DNA of 38,181 nt from Prevotella sp. (GTDB taxonomy: Bacteria; Bacteroidota; Bacteroidia; Bacteroidales; Bacteroidaceae), in the NCBI GenBank assembly GCA_017645645.1, contig JAGCOB010000002.1:1-38181 (forward strand). The letters are read 5' to 3'. A model generated the notes under the pieces. The model worked only from the letters and a program-made list of their open reading frames with translations. It was not told the DNA's origin and did not search any database. Shown here piece after piece: positions 1 to 7,950 of the stretch (within the stretch, counting starts at the first letter, position 1; every line of letters starts with the position of its first letter). The translations under genes were made by a program, and so were the position numbers.

Positions 1-1
1 A

Positions 2-148
2 GGTTTGGGTAAAGCGACCAAATGCCTGCCTTTGTCACGTACAAAGAGTGGAAGTACCATTGCATGCACCTGGACGACAGACGACACAGGTCGTGCCACA
101 CAGGCATTATTCAATAATTATACACTTAAATGGAACTGGGATAACTAA
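2..148 (+). CDS. 3' end of an unidentified protein, cut by the left edge
   Basis: An open frame enters from the left edge and stops at TAA 146-148, giving 48 residues ending KWNWDN. Composition (Thr, Ser, Trp, Asn rich) and codon use resemble the neighbouring real genes, so I read it as the C-terminal part of an upstream gene. After the stop the same frame continues with a Gly-rich segment and a YPYVGIPMDGTNQLGQ-like tail to a second stop at 230-232. The tail also looks like protein, so the first stop may be a recent nonsense change or the two parts may be unrelated. No family is recognised. Another frame is open over the same stretch, so the assignment is tentative. Confidence 0.4.
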   Translation, partial: GLGKATKCLPLSRTKSGSTIACTWTTDDTGRATQALFNNYTLKWNWDN

Positions 149-286
149 GGCGGTGGTGGCCGTGACAATCCCAGAACTACTTATCCCTATGTGGGAATTC
201 CAATGGATGGTACAAATCAGCTAGGGCAGTAAAAAGTAGACATAAAGGTTCTGCCAATCCTCTCTCGTGACAAAACAGGGGAGAGG

Positions 287-318
287 TTTGGTGGAATGAG
301 AATTTTGTTGTACCTTTG
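287..318 (+). promoter_or_regulatory. Bacteroidota-type promoter for trmN6
   Basis: TTTG at 287-290 and TACCTTTG at 311-318 are separated by 20 bp, matching the TTTG-N19/20-TAnnTTTG consensus of the Bacteroidota primary sigma factor. The start codon of the methyltransferase lies 33 bp downstream of the -7 box. Confidence 0.7.
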
Positions 319-351
319 CGACTGAAAAAATGAAGATGATATTGCAGGCAG

Positions 352-1011
352 ATGTTTAGATTTAAACGATTTACAGTCCGTCAGGAACAATGTGCCATGA
401 AGGTGGGCATGGATGGTGTGATACTGGGAGCCTGGGCAAAAGGTGGACAACGGATATTGGATGTTGGCACTGGTACGGGACTGATAGCCTTGATGATGGC
501 ACAACGCTATGAGGATGCTGTTGTGACGGGAATTGATATTGATGAAGGAGCCGTCACCCAGGCGAGAGAAAATATCACGGCCTCCCCGTTTAAAGACAGA
601 ATTCAGATTCTGCATGAAGCAGTGCAGCAACATAAGGGCGTGTATGATGCCATTGTGAGTAATCCTCCTTATTTTGTTGATTCGTTGAAAGCCCCTGACC
701 ATCAACGGAATACGGCACGGCATGCGGACAATCTCAGTTATGCGGAACTGATGCAGGCAGCCTATCGGCTATTGTCTGATGGCGGGGAATTATCGGTGGT
801 AGTTCCTTTTGATTATAAGAAAAGGATGGAGGATGAAGCCACTTTTGTCGGTTTCTTCCCATATCGTGTCTTAGGGGTGCGTACTGTATCTGGGAAACCT
901 GCCAAGCGTTATCTCCTGTCGTTTGTGAAACATCCCGTGGAGAAGGACTTTCAGGTGATAACTCTCGATGATCAGGACTATAAGGCGTTGACGCAAGATT
1001 TCTATTTATGA
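352..1011 (+). CDS. trmN6: tRNA1(Val) (adenine(37)-N6)-methyltransferase
   Basis: A 219-residue class I SAM-dependent methyltransferase of the TrmN6 (YfiC) family, which in E. coli methylates N6 of A37 in tRNA-Val. The N-terminus FRFKRFTVRQEQCAMKVG matches the start of known members, which supports ATG 352. The SAM-binding glycine motif DVGTGTG is at residues 37-43, and the catalytic NPPY motif of N6-adenine methyltransferases is at 104-107 (SNPPYF). Length is near normal for the family. It has its own promoter just upstream. Its last 10 bp overlap the end of the convergent lysozyme gene. The substrate is inferred from the family; a related small adenine methyltransferase is the only real alternative. 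Confidence 0.88.
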   Translation: MFRFKRFTVRQEQCAMKVGMDGVILGAWAKGGQRILDVGTGTGLIALMMAQRYEDAVVTGIDIDEGAVTQARENITASPFKDRIQILHEAVQQHKGVYDAIVSNPPYFVDSLKAPDHQRNTARHADNLSYAELMQAAYRLLSDGGELSVVVPFDYKKRMEDEATFVGFFPYRVLGVRTVSGKPAKRYLLSFVKHPVEKDFQVITLDDQDYKALTQDFYL

Positions 1012-2405
1012 AAACCTGTACGGATGAATTCGGCAAACTGTCCCTGATAGCCGTTGAACACATTGATGTCCACATCACCAGTAATACCCTGAACTTTGCC
1101 TGTGGATGACAATTGCCAATAGGCGAGCTTGACATCCGGCTTGTATTCTCCATAGCGGGCTATCCATACGTTGTATTTCTGTTTGATGTCTGTAGCATTC
1201 TTCATATGGTTGAAGATGAAGTTCTGATTGACGTACAGGATAGGACGCATTTTAGTCCGTCGTTCCACATATTCCATAAAGATGCGGATACGGCGCATGA
1301 GTTCTTCTTCACCAATGGCTTCTATTTGGGCTTCCGATGGCTCCACATCAAGGACAGGCGGGAAGTCGCCTGGGCGGAACAGGGTGTTGTTGACAAAGTA
1401 TGTTGCCTGTTCTAATGCTGAGGTTTTGATAGAATAGAAATGATAGGCACCGACATGAATACCCTGAGCACGGGCACTTGTATAATCCTTGAGGAAATAA
1501 CGGTTACGGATAGTGGTTCCCTCTGTAGACTTGATATAGACGAATGAGACTGGGAAGGTCTGTCCGCCAGTGGGATGCTTCTTGCCTAATGAGAGAATAC
1601 GTATGTTCTTCCAATTGATACCGAAACGCTTACGTCCTTTCTCATGCTGATGGCGTGAGATGTCAATACCGTAGATCCGATCAGAGGTGTATCGTAGTCG
1701 TTCACCCAGAAAGCGTCCCTTCTTCCATTCACCGATGCGCAGTTGGTGATGCGGAGAGGACTCAAAGCCAAACCCCTGTCGTTTGTCATCTTTCCATAGT
1801 CCTTCATAATGACTGCCGTCCCAGGCATGAAAGATACCTTGTCCTGATGCCTGCATATAACGGTCGAACTGTCCCATATAGATGCCTAGCGAGTCTGTAC
1901 GTATAGCGGTTACGATGGTGTCATGGTCCCAGATGCCCCTGATGACACGTCCTTCATAGTCTTGGGTAATTACTTTCCCGCTATGTAGTCGGTGAATGTA
2001 GAAACGTCCAGACCGCCAAAACCCGCCATTCATCTTTACGGCAATAATTGGGCGTTTCCTGGCAGGGATGGTGTCGTAGGTCATATAGCGTTTGGGTTCC
2101 GTTCTCAACAAAGCCTTCAGGTGATTGCAGTGTTGTTGGAGTGTCGTATGATAGGCTGCAATCAGATGATATCCCTCGTCGGCCACGTCATGAATACGGA
2201 AATAGTAATTCATTTCCTCCAACTCTTGTTCTGTCAACTGGATGGCATGACGGAGTGAGTCATCTGAAGGACGATGGTGGACATACACGATGACCTTGTC
2301 TTTTATTTTTGCTGATGAACGTGGGTGAAGAAGTGGCGAGAAGGGAAGGGACAGTCCTAACAGGGCTGTCACACAGAAATCGGCTATGTTCGTACGGTAT
2401 TTCAA
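1002..2405 (-). CDS. GH25 muramidase with N-terminal membrane/signal segment and MORN-like repeats
   Basis: A 467-residue protein. Residues 10-27 form a hydrophobic signal or anchor segment after a short basic start. The middle (about 125-235) has MORN-like repeats (GIYMGQF, HYEGLWKDDKRQGFGF, RIGEWKKGRFLGE). Residues 244-467 are a glycoside hydrolase family 25 domain, which cleaves the MurNAc-GlcNAc bond of peptidoglycan: YGIDIS with D248, VYIKSTEG, the DxE catalytic pair in LDVEPS (D353, E355) and the C-terminal YWQLSS/DVDINVFNG strands. The first codon is TTG (2405), 4 bp after the nudC stop; no ATG gives a comparable signal segment. It is the last gene of the kdsB-nudC operon. A cell-envelope location is inferred. 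The join of MORN repeats to GH25 is unusual. Confidence 0.85.
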   Translation of the reverse strand: MKYRTNIADFCVTALLGLSLPFSPLLHPRSSAKIKDKVIVYVHHRPSDDSLRHAIQLTEQELEEMNYYFRIHDVADEGYHLIAAYHTTLQQHCNHLKALLRTEPKRYMTYDTIPARKRPIIAVKMNGGFWRSGRFYIHRLHSGKVITQDYEGRVIRGIWDHDTIVTAIRTDSLGIYMGQFDRYMQASGQGIFHAWDGSHYEGLWKDDKRQGFGFESSPHHQLRIGEWKKGRFLGERLRYTSDRIYGIDISRHQHEKGRKRFGINWKNIRILSLGKKHPTGGQTFPVSFVYIKSTEGTTIRNRYFLKDYTSARAQGIHVGAYHFYSIKTSALEQATYFVNNTLFRPGDFPPVLDVEPSEAQIEAIGEEELMRRIRIFMEYVERRTKMRPILYVNQNFIFNHMKNATDIKQKYNVWIARYGEYKPDVKLAYWQLSSTGKVQGITGDVDINVFNGYQGQFAEFIRTGFHK

Positions 2406-2409
2406 CGTC

Positions 2410-3156
2410 TTAATCTTTCATTTCCTCTAGCCAGTGGTCTATCAACCGGCGGGCGATGGACAACTTCTCTGGTATCTGAGGCAGGTGGTCCTTGTCAAAC
2501 CAGGAGCCTTTCGTTAATTCTGATCGTTGCAGGTGTATCTTTCCCCCGTCATAGTCGGCAGTGAATCCGACCATCAGTCCACAAGGGTAGGGCCATGGTT
2601 GTGAGGCGAAGTATTTGAGGTTCTTGATATGTAATCCGGTTTCTTCCATCACTTCCCGATGGACGGCCTCCTCCAAAGTCTCTCCCGTCTCTACGAATCC
2701 TGCTACTAGTCCATAGTGGTCAGTGCGGAAGTTTTTGGCATGTACTAACAAGACTTCTTTTTCTTTACGCACCAAAACGATGACGGCCGTTGCCAACTGC
2801 GGCCATATCTCCTTGCCGCAATGCTCACATTTCTTTGAGATGTCTGTGTCAAAGCGCATGGGACCACCACAGACACCGCAAAACTTGGTGTTCTGGTCCC
2901 AATAGAGTAGTTCGTGGCATTTTCCGGCTTTCAGGTATTCTTCCGAAGACAGCTTATAATAACTCTGCCGTAATCCGCACATCTCATAACGCTCATCTCC
3001 CATGATAGGTTGTTCAATGCGGAAGGCTTTCTCGCCATCGACATTCATCATGATCGTCCATGGCTTGAGTTCGGTAGGAGGTTCTGTGGGAATACGATAA
3101 CCTTCACCTGCCTTTTCCAAGACCAGATCGCTTTGGCAAAAAACAAAATATCTCAT
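2410..3156 (-). CDS. nudC: NAD(+)/NADH diphosphatase, Nudix family
   Basis: A 248-residue NudC-type Nudix hydrolase, which cleaves NAD(H) to NMN(H) and AMP and in E. coli also removes NAD caps from RNA. A four-Cys zinc ribbon occupies residues 93-113 (CGVC...CEHC). The Nudix box is at about 153-175, with the RExxEExG core present as REVMEETG. The NudC signature SQPWPYP follows at 185-191, separating this from generic Nudix proteins. Length agrees with the family (about 250-260). It begins with ATG 3156, 32 bp after kdsB, and its stop is 4 bp before the lysozyme start, so it is the middle gene of a three-gene minus operon. Confidence 0.92.
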   Translation of the reverse strand: MRYFVFCQSDLVLEKAGEGYRIPTEPPTELKPWTIMMNVDGEKAFRIEQPIMGDERYEMCGLRQSYYKLSSEEYLKAGKCHELLYWDQNTKFCGVCGGPMRFDTDISKKCEHCGKEIWPQLATAVIVLVRKEKEVLLVHAKNFRTDHYGLVAGFVETGETLEEAVHREVMEETGLHIKNLKYFASQPWPYPCGLMVGFTADYDGGKIHLQRSELTKGSWFDKDHLPQIPEKLSIARRLIDHWLEEMKD

Positions 3157-3188
3157 TCGTTGAAAATGGTTAATGCAGTCCTATAAAA

Positions 3189-3935
3189 TTAAAAAGATGA
3201 AGTAGCAAGGAATTCCTCTGCCTTTTGTAGGTCGTCAAGAGTGTCGATACCAACAGTCTCGATGTCCGTTAGTCCTACTCGGATATGATAACCATTCTCC
3301 AGCCAGCGTAACTGTTCCAGGCTTTCAGCAATCTCCAAGGATGATTGAGGCAGTTGCGTAATCTCATGAAGTATCTCGCGTCGATAGGCATAGATTCCTA
3401 AATGCTTCAGGAATGGAAAATGCTCTAGCCAGCAATTCTGTTCCTTACCGCGTATGAACGGAATGACAGAACGGCTGAAATAGAGGGCAAATCCATTCTT
3501 GTCAGTAACAATCTTAGGAGAGTTGGGATTCATGACAGCCTCCATGGACTCAAAACGCTTTCCCAAAGTTCCGATCTGGGTCTGCGGATGGTCAAACAAC
3601 CGTTGTATGATCCTTAACTGTGAAGGATGTACGAACGGCTCGTCTCCTTGAATGTTGATGATGACATCAGCATCTGTGCCAATCTTCTGGCATGCCTCTT
3701 CGATCCGGTCTGTCCCACTTTTATGGTCGTTACGTGTCATCACAGCCTTTCCGCCAAAGGCAAGGACAACATCATAGATACGCTTGTCGTCAGTGGCGAC
3801 ATACGCTTCACCTAAAGCAGTAACCGCTTTCTCATAAACATGTTGGATGACAGGGCGACCTCCCAATAAGGCTAATGGCTTGCCAGGAAAGCGGGTTGAC
3901 GCATAACGGGCAGGAATGATTCCAATGAACTTCAT
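3189..3935 (-). CDS. kdsB: 3-deoxy-manno-octulosonate cytidylyltransferase (CMP-Kdo synthetase)
   Basis: A 248-residue cytoplasmic enzyme that activates Kdo with CTP for lipid A-core synthesis. The N-terminus IIPARYASTRFPGKPLA is the nucleotide-binding signature of KdsB. Further conserved parts are ATDDKRI, the MTRNDHKSGTDRIEEA segment, NIQGDEPF (metal and substrate binding) and the HLGIYAYRREIL segment near residue 184. Length is typical (about 250). It is the first gene of the minus operon kdsB-nudC-GH25, with a TACCTTTG -7 box 20 bp upstream of ATG 3935. Its presence shows a Kdo-containing outer membrane. Confidence 0.95.
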   Translation of the reverse strand: MKFIGIIPARYASTRFPGKPLALLGGRPVIQHVYEKAVTALGEAYVATDDKRIYDVVLAFGGKAVMTRNDHKSGTDRIEEACQKIGTDADVIINIQGDEPFVHPSQLRIIQRLFDHPQTQIGTLGKRFESMEAVMNPNSPKIVTDKNGFALYFSRSVIPFIRGKEQNCWLEHFPFLKHLGIYAYRREILHEITQLPQSSLEIAESLEQLRWLENGYHIRVGLTDIETVGIDTLDDLQKAEEFLATSSF

Positions 3936-3955
3936 ATTATTTGTTGATTTTTGTG

Positions 3956-3963
3956 CAAAGGTA
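3956..3963 (-). promoter_or_regulatory. -7 box of the kdsB operon promoter
   Basis: Plus-strand CAAAGGTA reads TACCTTTG on the minus strand, matching TAnnTTTG, 20 bp before the kdsB ATG. No clear TTTG lies at the expected distance upstream, so only the -7 element is called. Confidence 0.55.
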
Positions 3964-4003
3964 CAAAAATATCTGAATCTTGCGTTAATATACTCTAATT
4001 AAT

Positions 4004-4034
4004 TTTGAAGGTCTTACTTTTTTTTCTACTTTTG
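4004..4034 (+). promoter_or_regulatory. Bacteroidota-type promoter for the MORN-repeat gene
   Basis: TTTG at 4004-4007, a 19-bp spacer and TACTTTTG at 4027-4034 fit the consensus exactly. The last base of the -7 box is the first base of the in-frame GTG at 4034, so that GTG cannot be the start; the ATGs at 4055 and 4058 remain. Confidence 0.75.
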
Positions 4035-4054
4035 TGGAGTTAAAAATAGAACGA

Positions 4055-5176
4055 ATGATGAAACTACGCAATATTTTATCTGTATTTTTGCTCTCTTTTT
4101 CTATGATGCTTCCTGCCCAGAAAATCACGTTGGGCTCTTGTACGACAGCCGATGGCGGTGAATATAAAGGGGAGATGGTTTCAGGAAAACCACAAGGAAA
4201 GGGACGTGCTGTCTATAAGAACGGTGACTGGTATGAGGGAGAGTATGTGAAAGGAAAGCGACAAGGAAAAGGCACCTATACATTCTCCGATGGTGAGAAA
4301 TATGAAGGAGAATGGTTTCAGGACCATCAGCATGGTCTGGGAACGTTTTATTTCCAGAATAATAATAAATATGTGGGACTCTGGTATTCCGATGAACAAC
4401 AGGGACATGGTGTGATGTATTATTTCAATGGTGATGTCTATGATGGCGACTGGAAAGCAGACAAGCGTAACGGTCAGGGAAAGTATACCTACCAGGGAGG
4501 TGCCTATTATGTCGGTCAGTGGAAAGATGATATGAAGAGTGGAAAAGGTGTGTTCTGTTGGCCAGACGGTTCTTCGTACGACGGACAGTATCTGAATAAC
4601 CTGCGTCAGGGAAAAGGTGTCTTTAAGTATTCGAACGGAGACCTGTATGTCGGCCAGTGGAAAGAAGACACCCCTCATGGGAAAGGTATCTATAAATTCC
4701 AGAGTGGTGATGTCTATGAAGGAGACTACGTCCAAGGAGAGCGCACCGGTCAGGGAGTTTTCCGCTTTGCCAACGGTGATAAATACACGGGAGGTTTCTT
4801 CAATGGTGACAAACAAGGTGAGGGAATGTTGGTGTGGAAGAACGGAAATGTGTACCAGGGACAGTGGAATCAGGACAAACCGAATGGTAAGGGTAGACTT
4901 ACCATGAAGAACGGGGATGTCTTTGAAGGACAGTTTAAGGACGGGACAATTCACGGAGAGGGCGTGGCCCGTTATGCCGACGGCTCTAAATTCAAGGGAC
5001 AGTTCAAGAATGGTCGCCGTAACGGACCTGCCATCGAACAGGATAAGGACGGGAAGCGTTTTGAAGGTTCCTATGTGGATGACCGTCGTGATGGTCGTTT
5101 TGTAGAGAAAGACGCTAACGGTAATATCACTGCGACAGGCAATTATATCCGTGGACGCAGAGAGGTTGACAAATAA
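4055..5176 (+). CDS. secreted MORN-repeat protein
   Basis: About 373 residues from ATG 4055 (a second ATG follows at 4058). The N-terminus has a basic start and hydrophobic stretch (NILSVFLLSFSMMLPAQ) that look like a signal peptide. Nearly all the rest is about 14 tandem MORN repeats of 23 residues with the YEGEW/GQGKG pattern (for example YEGEYVKGKRQGKGTYTF and YVGQWKEDTPHGKGIYKF). MORN repeats form an extended beta structure and in other systems bind lipids or proteins; no catalytic domain is visible. It has its own promoter and lies upstream of the YhcH-family gene. Function is unknown. The same repeat type occurs in the nearby GH25 protein, which hints at a shared envelope partner. Confidence 0.82.
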   Translation: MMKLRNILSVFLLSFSMMLPAQKITLGSCTTADGGEYKGEMVSGKPQGKGRAVYKNGDWYEGEYVKGKRQGKGTYTFSDGEKYEGEWFQDHQHGLGTFYFQNNNKYVGLWYSDEQQGHGVMYYFNGDVYDGDWKADKRNGQGKYTYQGGAYYVGQWKDDMKSGKGVFCWPDGSSYDGQYLNNLRQGKGVFKYSNGDLYVGQWKEDTPHGKGIYKFQSGDVYEGDYVQGERTGQGVFRFANGDKYTGGFFNGDKQGEGMLVWKNGNVYQGQWNQDKPNGKGRLTMKNGDVFEGQFKDGTIHGEGVARYADGSKFKGQFKNGRRNGPAIEQDKDGKRFEGSYVDDRRDGRFVEKDANGNITATGNYIRGRREVDK

Positions 5177-5207
5177 CATATCAAATCTACTTAAATAAAC
5201 ATCTATT

Positions 5208-5654
5208 ATGATTATCGACAGTTTACAAAACCTGAAGAACTATGAGTCGGTGAACCCATTGTTCTCTAAAGTGATTGAGTTCCTAAAGACCCATGATTTG
5301 AACACGCTCGAAGCCGGTAAGTATGAGATTGAAGGGAAAGACCTTTTTGTTAATATCACGATGACCAAGGGAAAGACACCTGATGAGGCGGTGATAGAGA
5401 CACATGACAAGATGATTGACATACAGATTCCGATAACAGCAACAGAGACTTTCGGATATACTCCCCGTGAGGCACTGCCTCCTGCAACCTATAATGTGGA
5501 GAAGGATATAACAAAGATTCCCGACCTTGCCGCTGAGAGCTATGTTACCTGTCAGCCAGGCATGATGGCCATCTTCTTCCCACAAGACGGTCATGCCCCT
5601 TGTATCGCAGGTGTTCCCGAATTTAAGAAAGCAATATTTAAAGTAAAAGCATAA
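5208..5654 (+). CDS. YhcH/YjgK/YiaL family protein
   Basis: A 148-residue cupin-like protein of the YhcH/YjgK/YiaL (DUF386, TabA-like) family, whose members are linked to sugar or sialic acid catabolism or to biofilm regulation. Recognisable segments are MIIDSLQNLKNY at the start, the metal-binding-type ETHDKMIDIQ near residues 65-75, and FFPQDGHAPC near 125-135. The conserved His and Glu/Asp residues of the double-stranded beta-helix are present (H in ETHDK, H in DGHAP). It starts 31 bp after the MORN gene and ends 9 bp before the branching enzyme, so co-transcription is likely. The substrate cannot be told from the sequence. Confidence 0.85.
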   Translation: MIIDSLQNLKNYESVNPLFSKVIEFLKTHDLNTLEAGKYEIEGKDLFVNITMTKGKTPDEAVIETHDKMIDIQIPITATETFGYTPREALPPATYNVEKDITKIPDLAAESYVTCQPGMMAIFFPQDGHAPCIAGVPEFKKAIFKVKA

Positions 5655-5663
5655 GTCAATACT

Positions 5664-7781
5664 ATGGCAACAACAAAGAAAACCACCACAACTGCAAAGA
5701 CGGCAGTAAAGAAAACCGCAACGAAGAAGACGGCTCCTAAGAAAGCTGCTCCTAAGAAGAAAGTAGAAGTTCCTCAGCACATTGGACTGGTAAGGGACGA
5801 CTCATGGCTGGAGCCTTTCGAGGGTGCTATCCGTGGTCGTCATGACCATGCTCTGTGGAAGATAGGACAGTTGACCAGAAACGGGAGACAGACATTGTCT
5901 CAGTTCGCTTCCGGGCACCTGTATTTCGGACTCCATAAACTTTCGAAGGGATGGGTGTTCCGTGAGTGGGCTCCTAATGCCACAGAGATTTATCTGATAG
6001 GTGACTTCAACAATTGGAAGGAATCAGAGAAATACAAGTGCAAGCGTGTGGAAGGTACAGGCAACTGGGAATTGAAACTCTCTGAGAAAGCCATTAAACA
6101 CGGTGACCTTTACAAGATGAAGGTGAAGTGGAATGGGGGAGAAGGTGAGCGTATTCCTGCCTGGTGTCGTCGTGTCGTACAGGATGACCAGACCAAGATT
6201 TTCTCTGCACAGGTATGGAATCCTGAGAAGAAATACGAGTTCAAGAAGAAGACCTTCAAGCCCAACAAGGCTCCTTTACTGATATATGAGTGCCATGTGG
6301 GTATGGGTCAGGATGCCGAGAAGGTTGGAACTTACAAGGAATTCACGAAGAATGTACTGCCCCGTGTTAAGAAAGACGGCTATAATGCCATTCAGGTGAT
6401 GGCGATACAAGAACATCCGTATTATGGTTCGTTCGGTTATCACGTGTCTTCTTTCTTCGCGCCTAGCAGTCGTTTCGGAACACCGGAAGATTTGAAAGAG
6501 ATGATTGACACCGCCCATAAGATGGGAATTGCGGTGATTATGGATATTGTCCACTCTCATGCTGTAAAGAACGAAGTGGAGGGATTAGGTAATCTTGCCG
6601 GTGATCCCAACCAGTTCTTCTATCCGGGTGACCGTCATGAGCATCCCGCTTGGGACTCTCTTTGTTTTGACTATGGAAAGGATGACGTGCTTCATTTCTT
6701 GCTTTCTAACTGCAAATACTGGTTGGAAGAGTATAAGTTCGACGGTTTTCGCTTCGACGGAGTGACTTCCATGTTGTATTATAGTCATGGATTAGGTGAA
6801 GCCTTTGGCGGCTATGGCGACTATTTCAACGGTCATGAGGATGATAATGCGATCTGTTATCTGACGTTGGCCAACTGCCTGATACATGAAGTGAATCCTA
6901 ATGCTATCACGATTGCTGAGGAAGTTTCCGGAATGCCGGGCCTTGCTGCGAAGTTTGAAGATGGCGGTTATGGCTTTGATTACCGTATGGCGATGAACAT
7001 TCCTGACTATTGGATTAAGACTATCAAGGAAGTTCGCGATGAGGATATCAATGTATGCAGCATCTTCTGGGAGGTCAAGAACCGTCGTCCTGACGAGAAG
7101 ACCATCTCATATTGTGAGAGTCACGACCAGGCATTGGTAGGCGATAAGACCATTATCTTCCGTCTGATTGATGCCGATATGTATTGGCACTTCAAGAAAG
7201 GTGACGAGAATGATATGGTACATCGCGGCATCGCTATGCATAAGATGATTCGTCTGGTAACAGCGGGAGCCATCAATGGTGGTTATCTGAACTTCATGGG
7301 TAATGAGTTCGGTCATCCGGAGTGGATTGACTTCCCACGTGAGGGTAACGGCTGGAGTTATAAATATGCCCGTCGCCAATGGAATCTTGTTGACAACAAG
7401 GAATTGTGCTACCACTGGTTGGGCGACTTCGACCGTAAGATGCTGGAGGTTATCAAGAGCCAGAAGAATTTCCAGGCAACACCAGTTCAGGAGATCTGGC
7501 ACGATGACGGTGATCAAGTGCTCTGCTACATGCGTGGTGATCTGGTCTTTGTCTTCAACTTCTCTCCGACACGTTCTTATACGGATTATGGTTTCCTGGT
7601 TCCTACAGGTTCTTACGAGGTTGTTCTCAATACCGATGCGAAGGAGTTTGGCGGTAATGGTTTTGCGGATGATACCGTGACACATATCACCAATTACGAC
7701 CCGTTGTATGTGGAGGATCACAAGGAATGGCTGAAATTGTATATACCGGCCCGTTCCGCAGTCGTATTACGTAAATTGTAA
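5664..7781 (+). CDS. glgB: 1,4-alpha-glucan branching enzyme (GH13_8 type) with Lys/Ala-rich N-terminal tail
   Basis: A 705-residue enzyme that makes alpha-1,6 branches in glycogen. Residues 1-38 are a Lys/Thr/Ala/Pro-rich low-complexity tail. A CBM48-like domain follows (VFREWAPNATEIYLIGDFNNW, about 99-120), then a GH13 barrel: region I DIVHSHA from 294, region II GFRFDGVTSM with the likely nucleophile D365, region III AEEVSG with acid/base E419, and region IV ESHDQ with D488. The FDGVTSM and ESHDQ forms match the eukaryote-like GH13_8 branching enzymes, not the E. coli GlgB type. It is the last gene before a strong terminator at 7815. No other glycogen genes are visible nearby. The function is well supported; the tail is the odd part. 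Confidence 0.92.
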   Translation: MATTKKTTTTAKTAVKKTATKKTAPKKAAPKKKVEVPQHIGLVRDDSWLEPFEGAIRGRHDHALWKIGQLTRNGRQTLSQFASGHLYFGLHKLSKGWVFREWAPNATEIYLIGDFNNWKESEKYKCKRVEGTGNWELKLSEKAIKHGDLYKMKVKWNGGEGERIPAWCRRVVQDDQTKIFSAQVWNPEKKYEFKKKTFKPNKAPLLIYECHVGMGQDAEKVGTYKEFTKNVLPRVKKDGYNAIQVMAIQEHPYYGSFGYHVSSFFAPSSRFGTPEDLKEMIDTAHKMGIAVIMDIVHSHAVKNEVEGLGNLAGDPNQFFYPGDRHEHPAWDSLCFDYGKDDVLHFLLSNCKYWLEEYKFDGFRFDGVTSMLYYSHGLGEAFGGYGDYFNGHEDDNAICYLTLANCLIHEVNPNAITIAEEVSGMPGLAAKFEDGGYGFDYRMAMNIPDYWIKTIKEVRDEDINVCSIFWEVKNRRPDEKTISYCESHDQALVGDKTIIFRLIDADMYWHFKKGDENDMVHRGIAMHKMIRLVTAGAINGGYLNFMGNEFGHPEWIDFPREGNGWSYKYARRQWNLVDNKELCYHWLGDFDRKMLEVIKSQKNFQATPVQEIWHDDGDQVLCYMRGDLVFVFNFSPTRSYTDYGFLVPTGSYEVVLNTDAKEFGGNGFADDTVTHITNYDPLYVEDHKEWLKLYIPARSAVVLRKL

Positions 7782-7814
7782 ATGATATTGCCTGTTAAGG
7801 CAAGTCCAGGATAG

Positions 7815-7851
7815 AGCGGTCATACTGACATAACACATCTGTATGACCGCT
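7815..7851 (+). terminator. intrinsic terminator after the branching enzyme
   Basis: A perfect 11-bp stem, AGCGGTCATAC (7815-7825) with GTATGACCGCT (7841-7851), has a 15-nt loop and is followed by a T-rich run (TTTTATTT). It lies 33 bp after the stop codon of the branching enzyme. Confidence 0.85.
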
Positions 7852-7920
7852 TTTTATTTCAAATTGGTACAAATGCATAAATTTTTCATTAAATCAGACA
7901 CCTATTTCGATAAAATTATG

Positions 7921-7928
7921 TAATTTTG
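7921..7928 (+). promoter_or_regulatory. -7 box of the dapA promoter
   Basis: TAATTTTG matches TAnnTTTG and lies 22 bp before the dapA ATG. No good TTTG is found at the expected -33 distance. A promoter is expected here because a terminator precedes it. Confidence 0.55.
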
Positions 7929-7950
7929 CAGTCAGAAATATATTTCTGAT

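Noticed and set aside
1113-2293. Plus-strand open frames opposite the GH25 lysozyme gene
   Set aside because: They are antisense shadows without family similarity, promoter or consistent codon use.
4034-4054. GTG 4034 as the start of the MORN-repeat protein
   Set aside because: It overlaps the last base of the -7 promoter box, and the added residues precede a normal signal peptide that begins at ATG 4055/4058.
4181-5179. Long open frame antisense to the MORN-repeat gene (332 codons)
   Set aside because: It arises from the repeated codons of the MORN array; its composition (Ile/Thr/Leu rich strings) is not that of a real protein, and the plus strand has a promoter, signal peptide and clear repeats.
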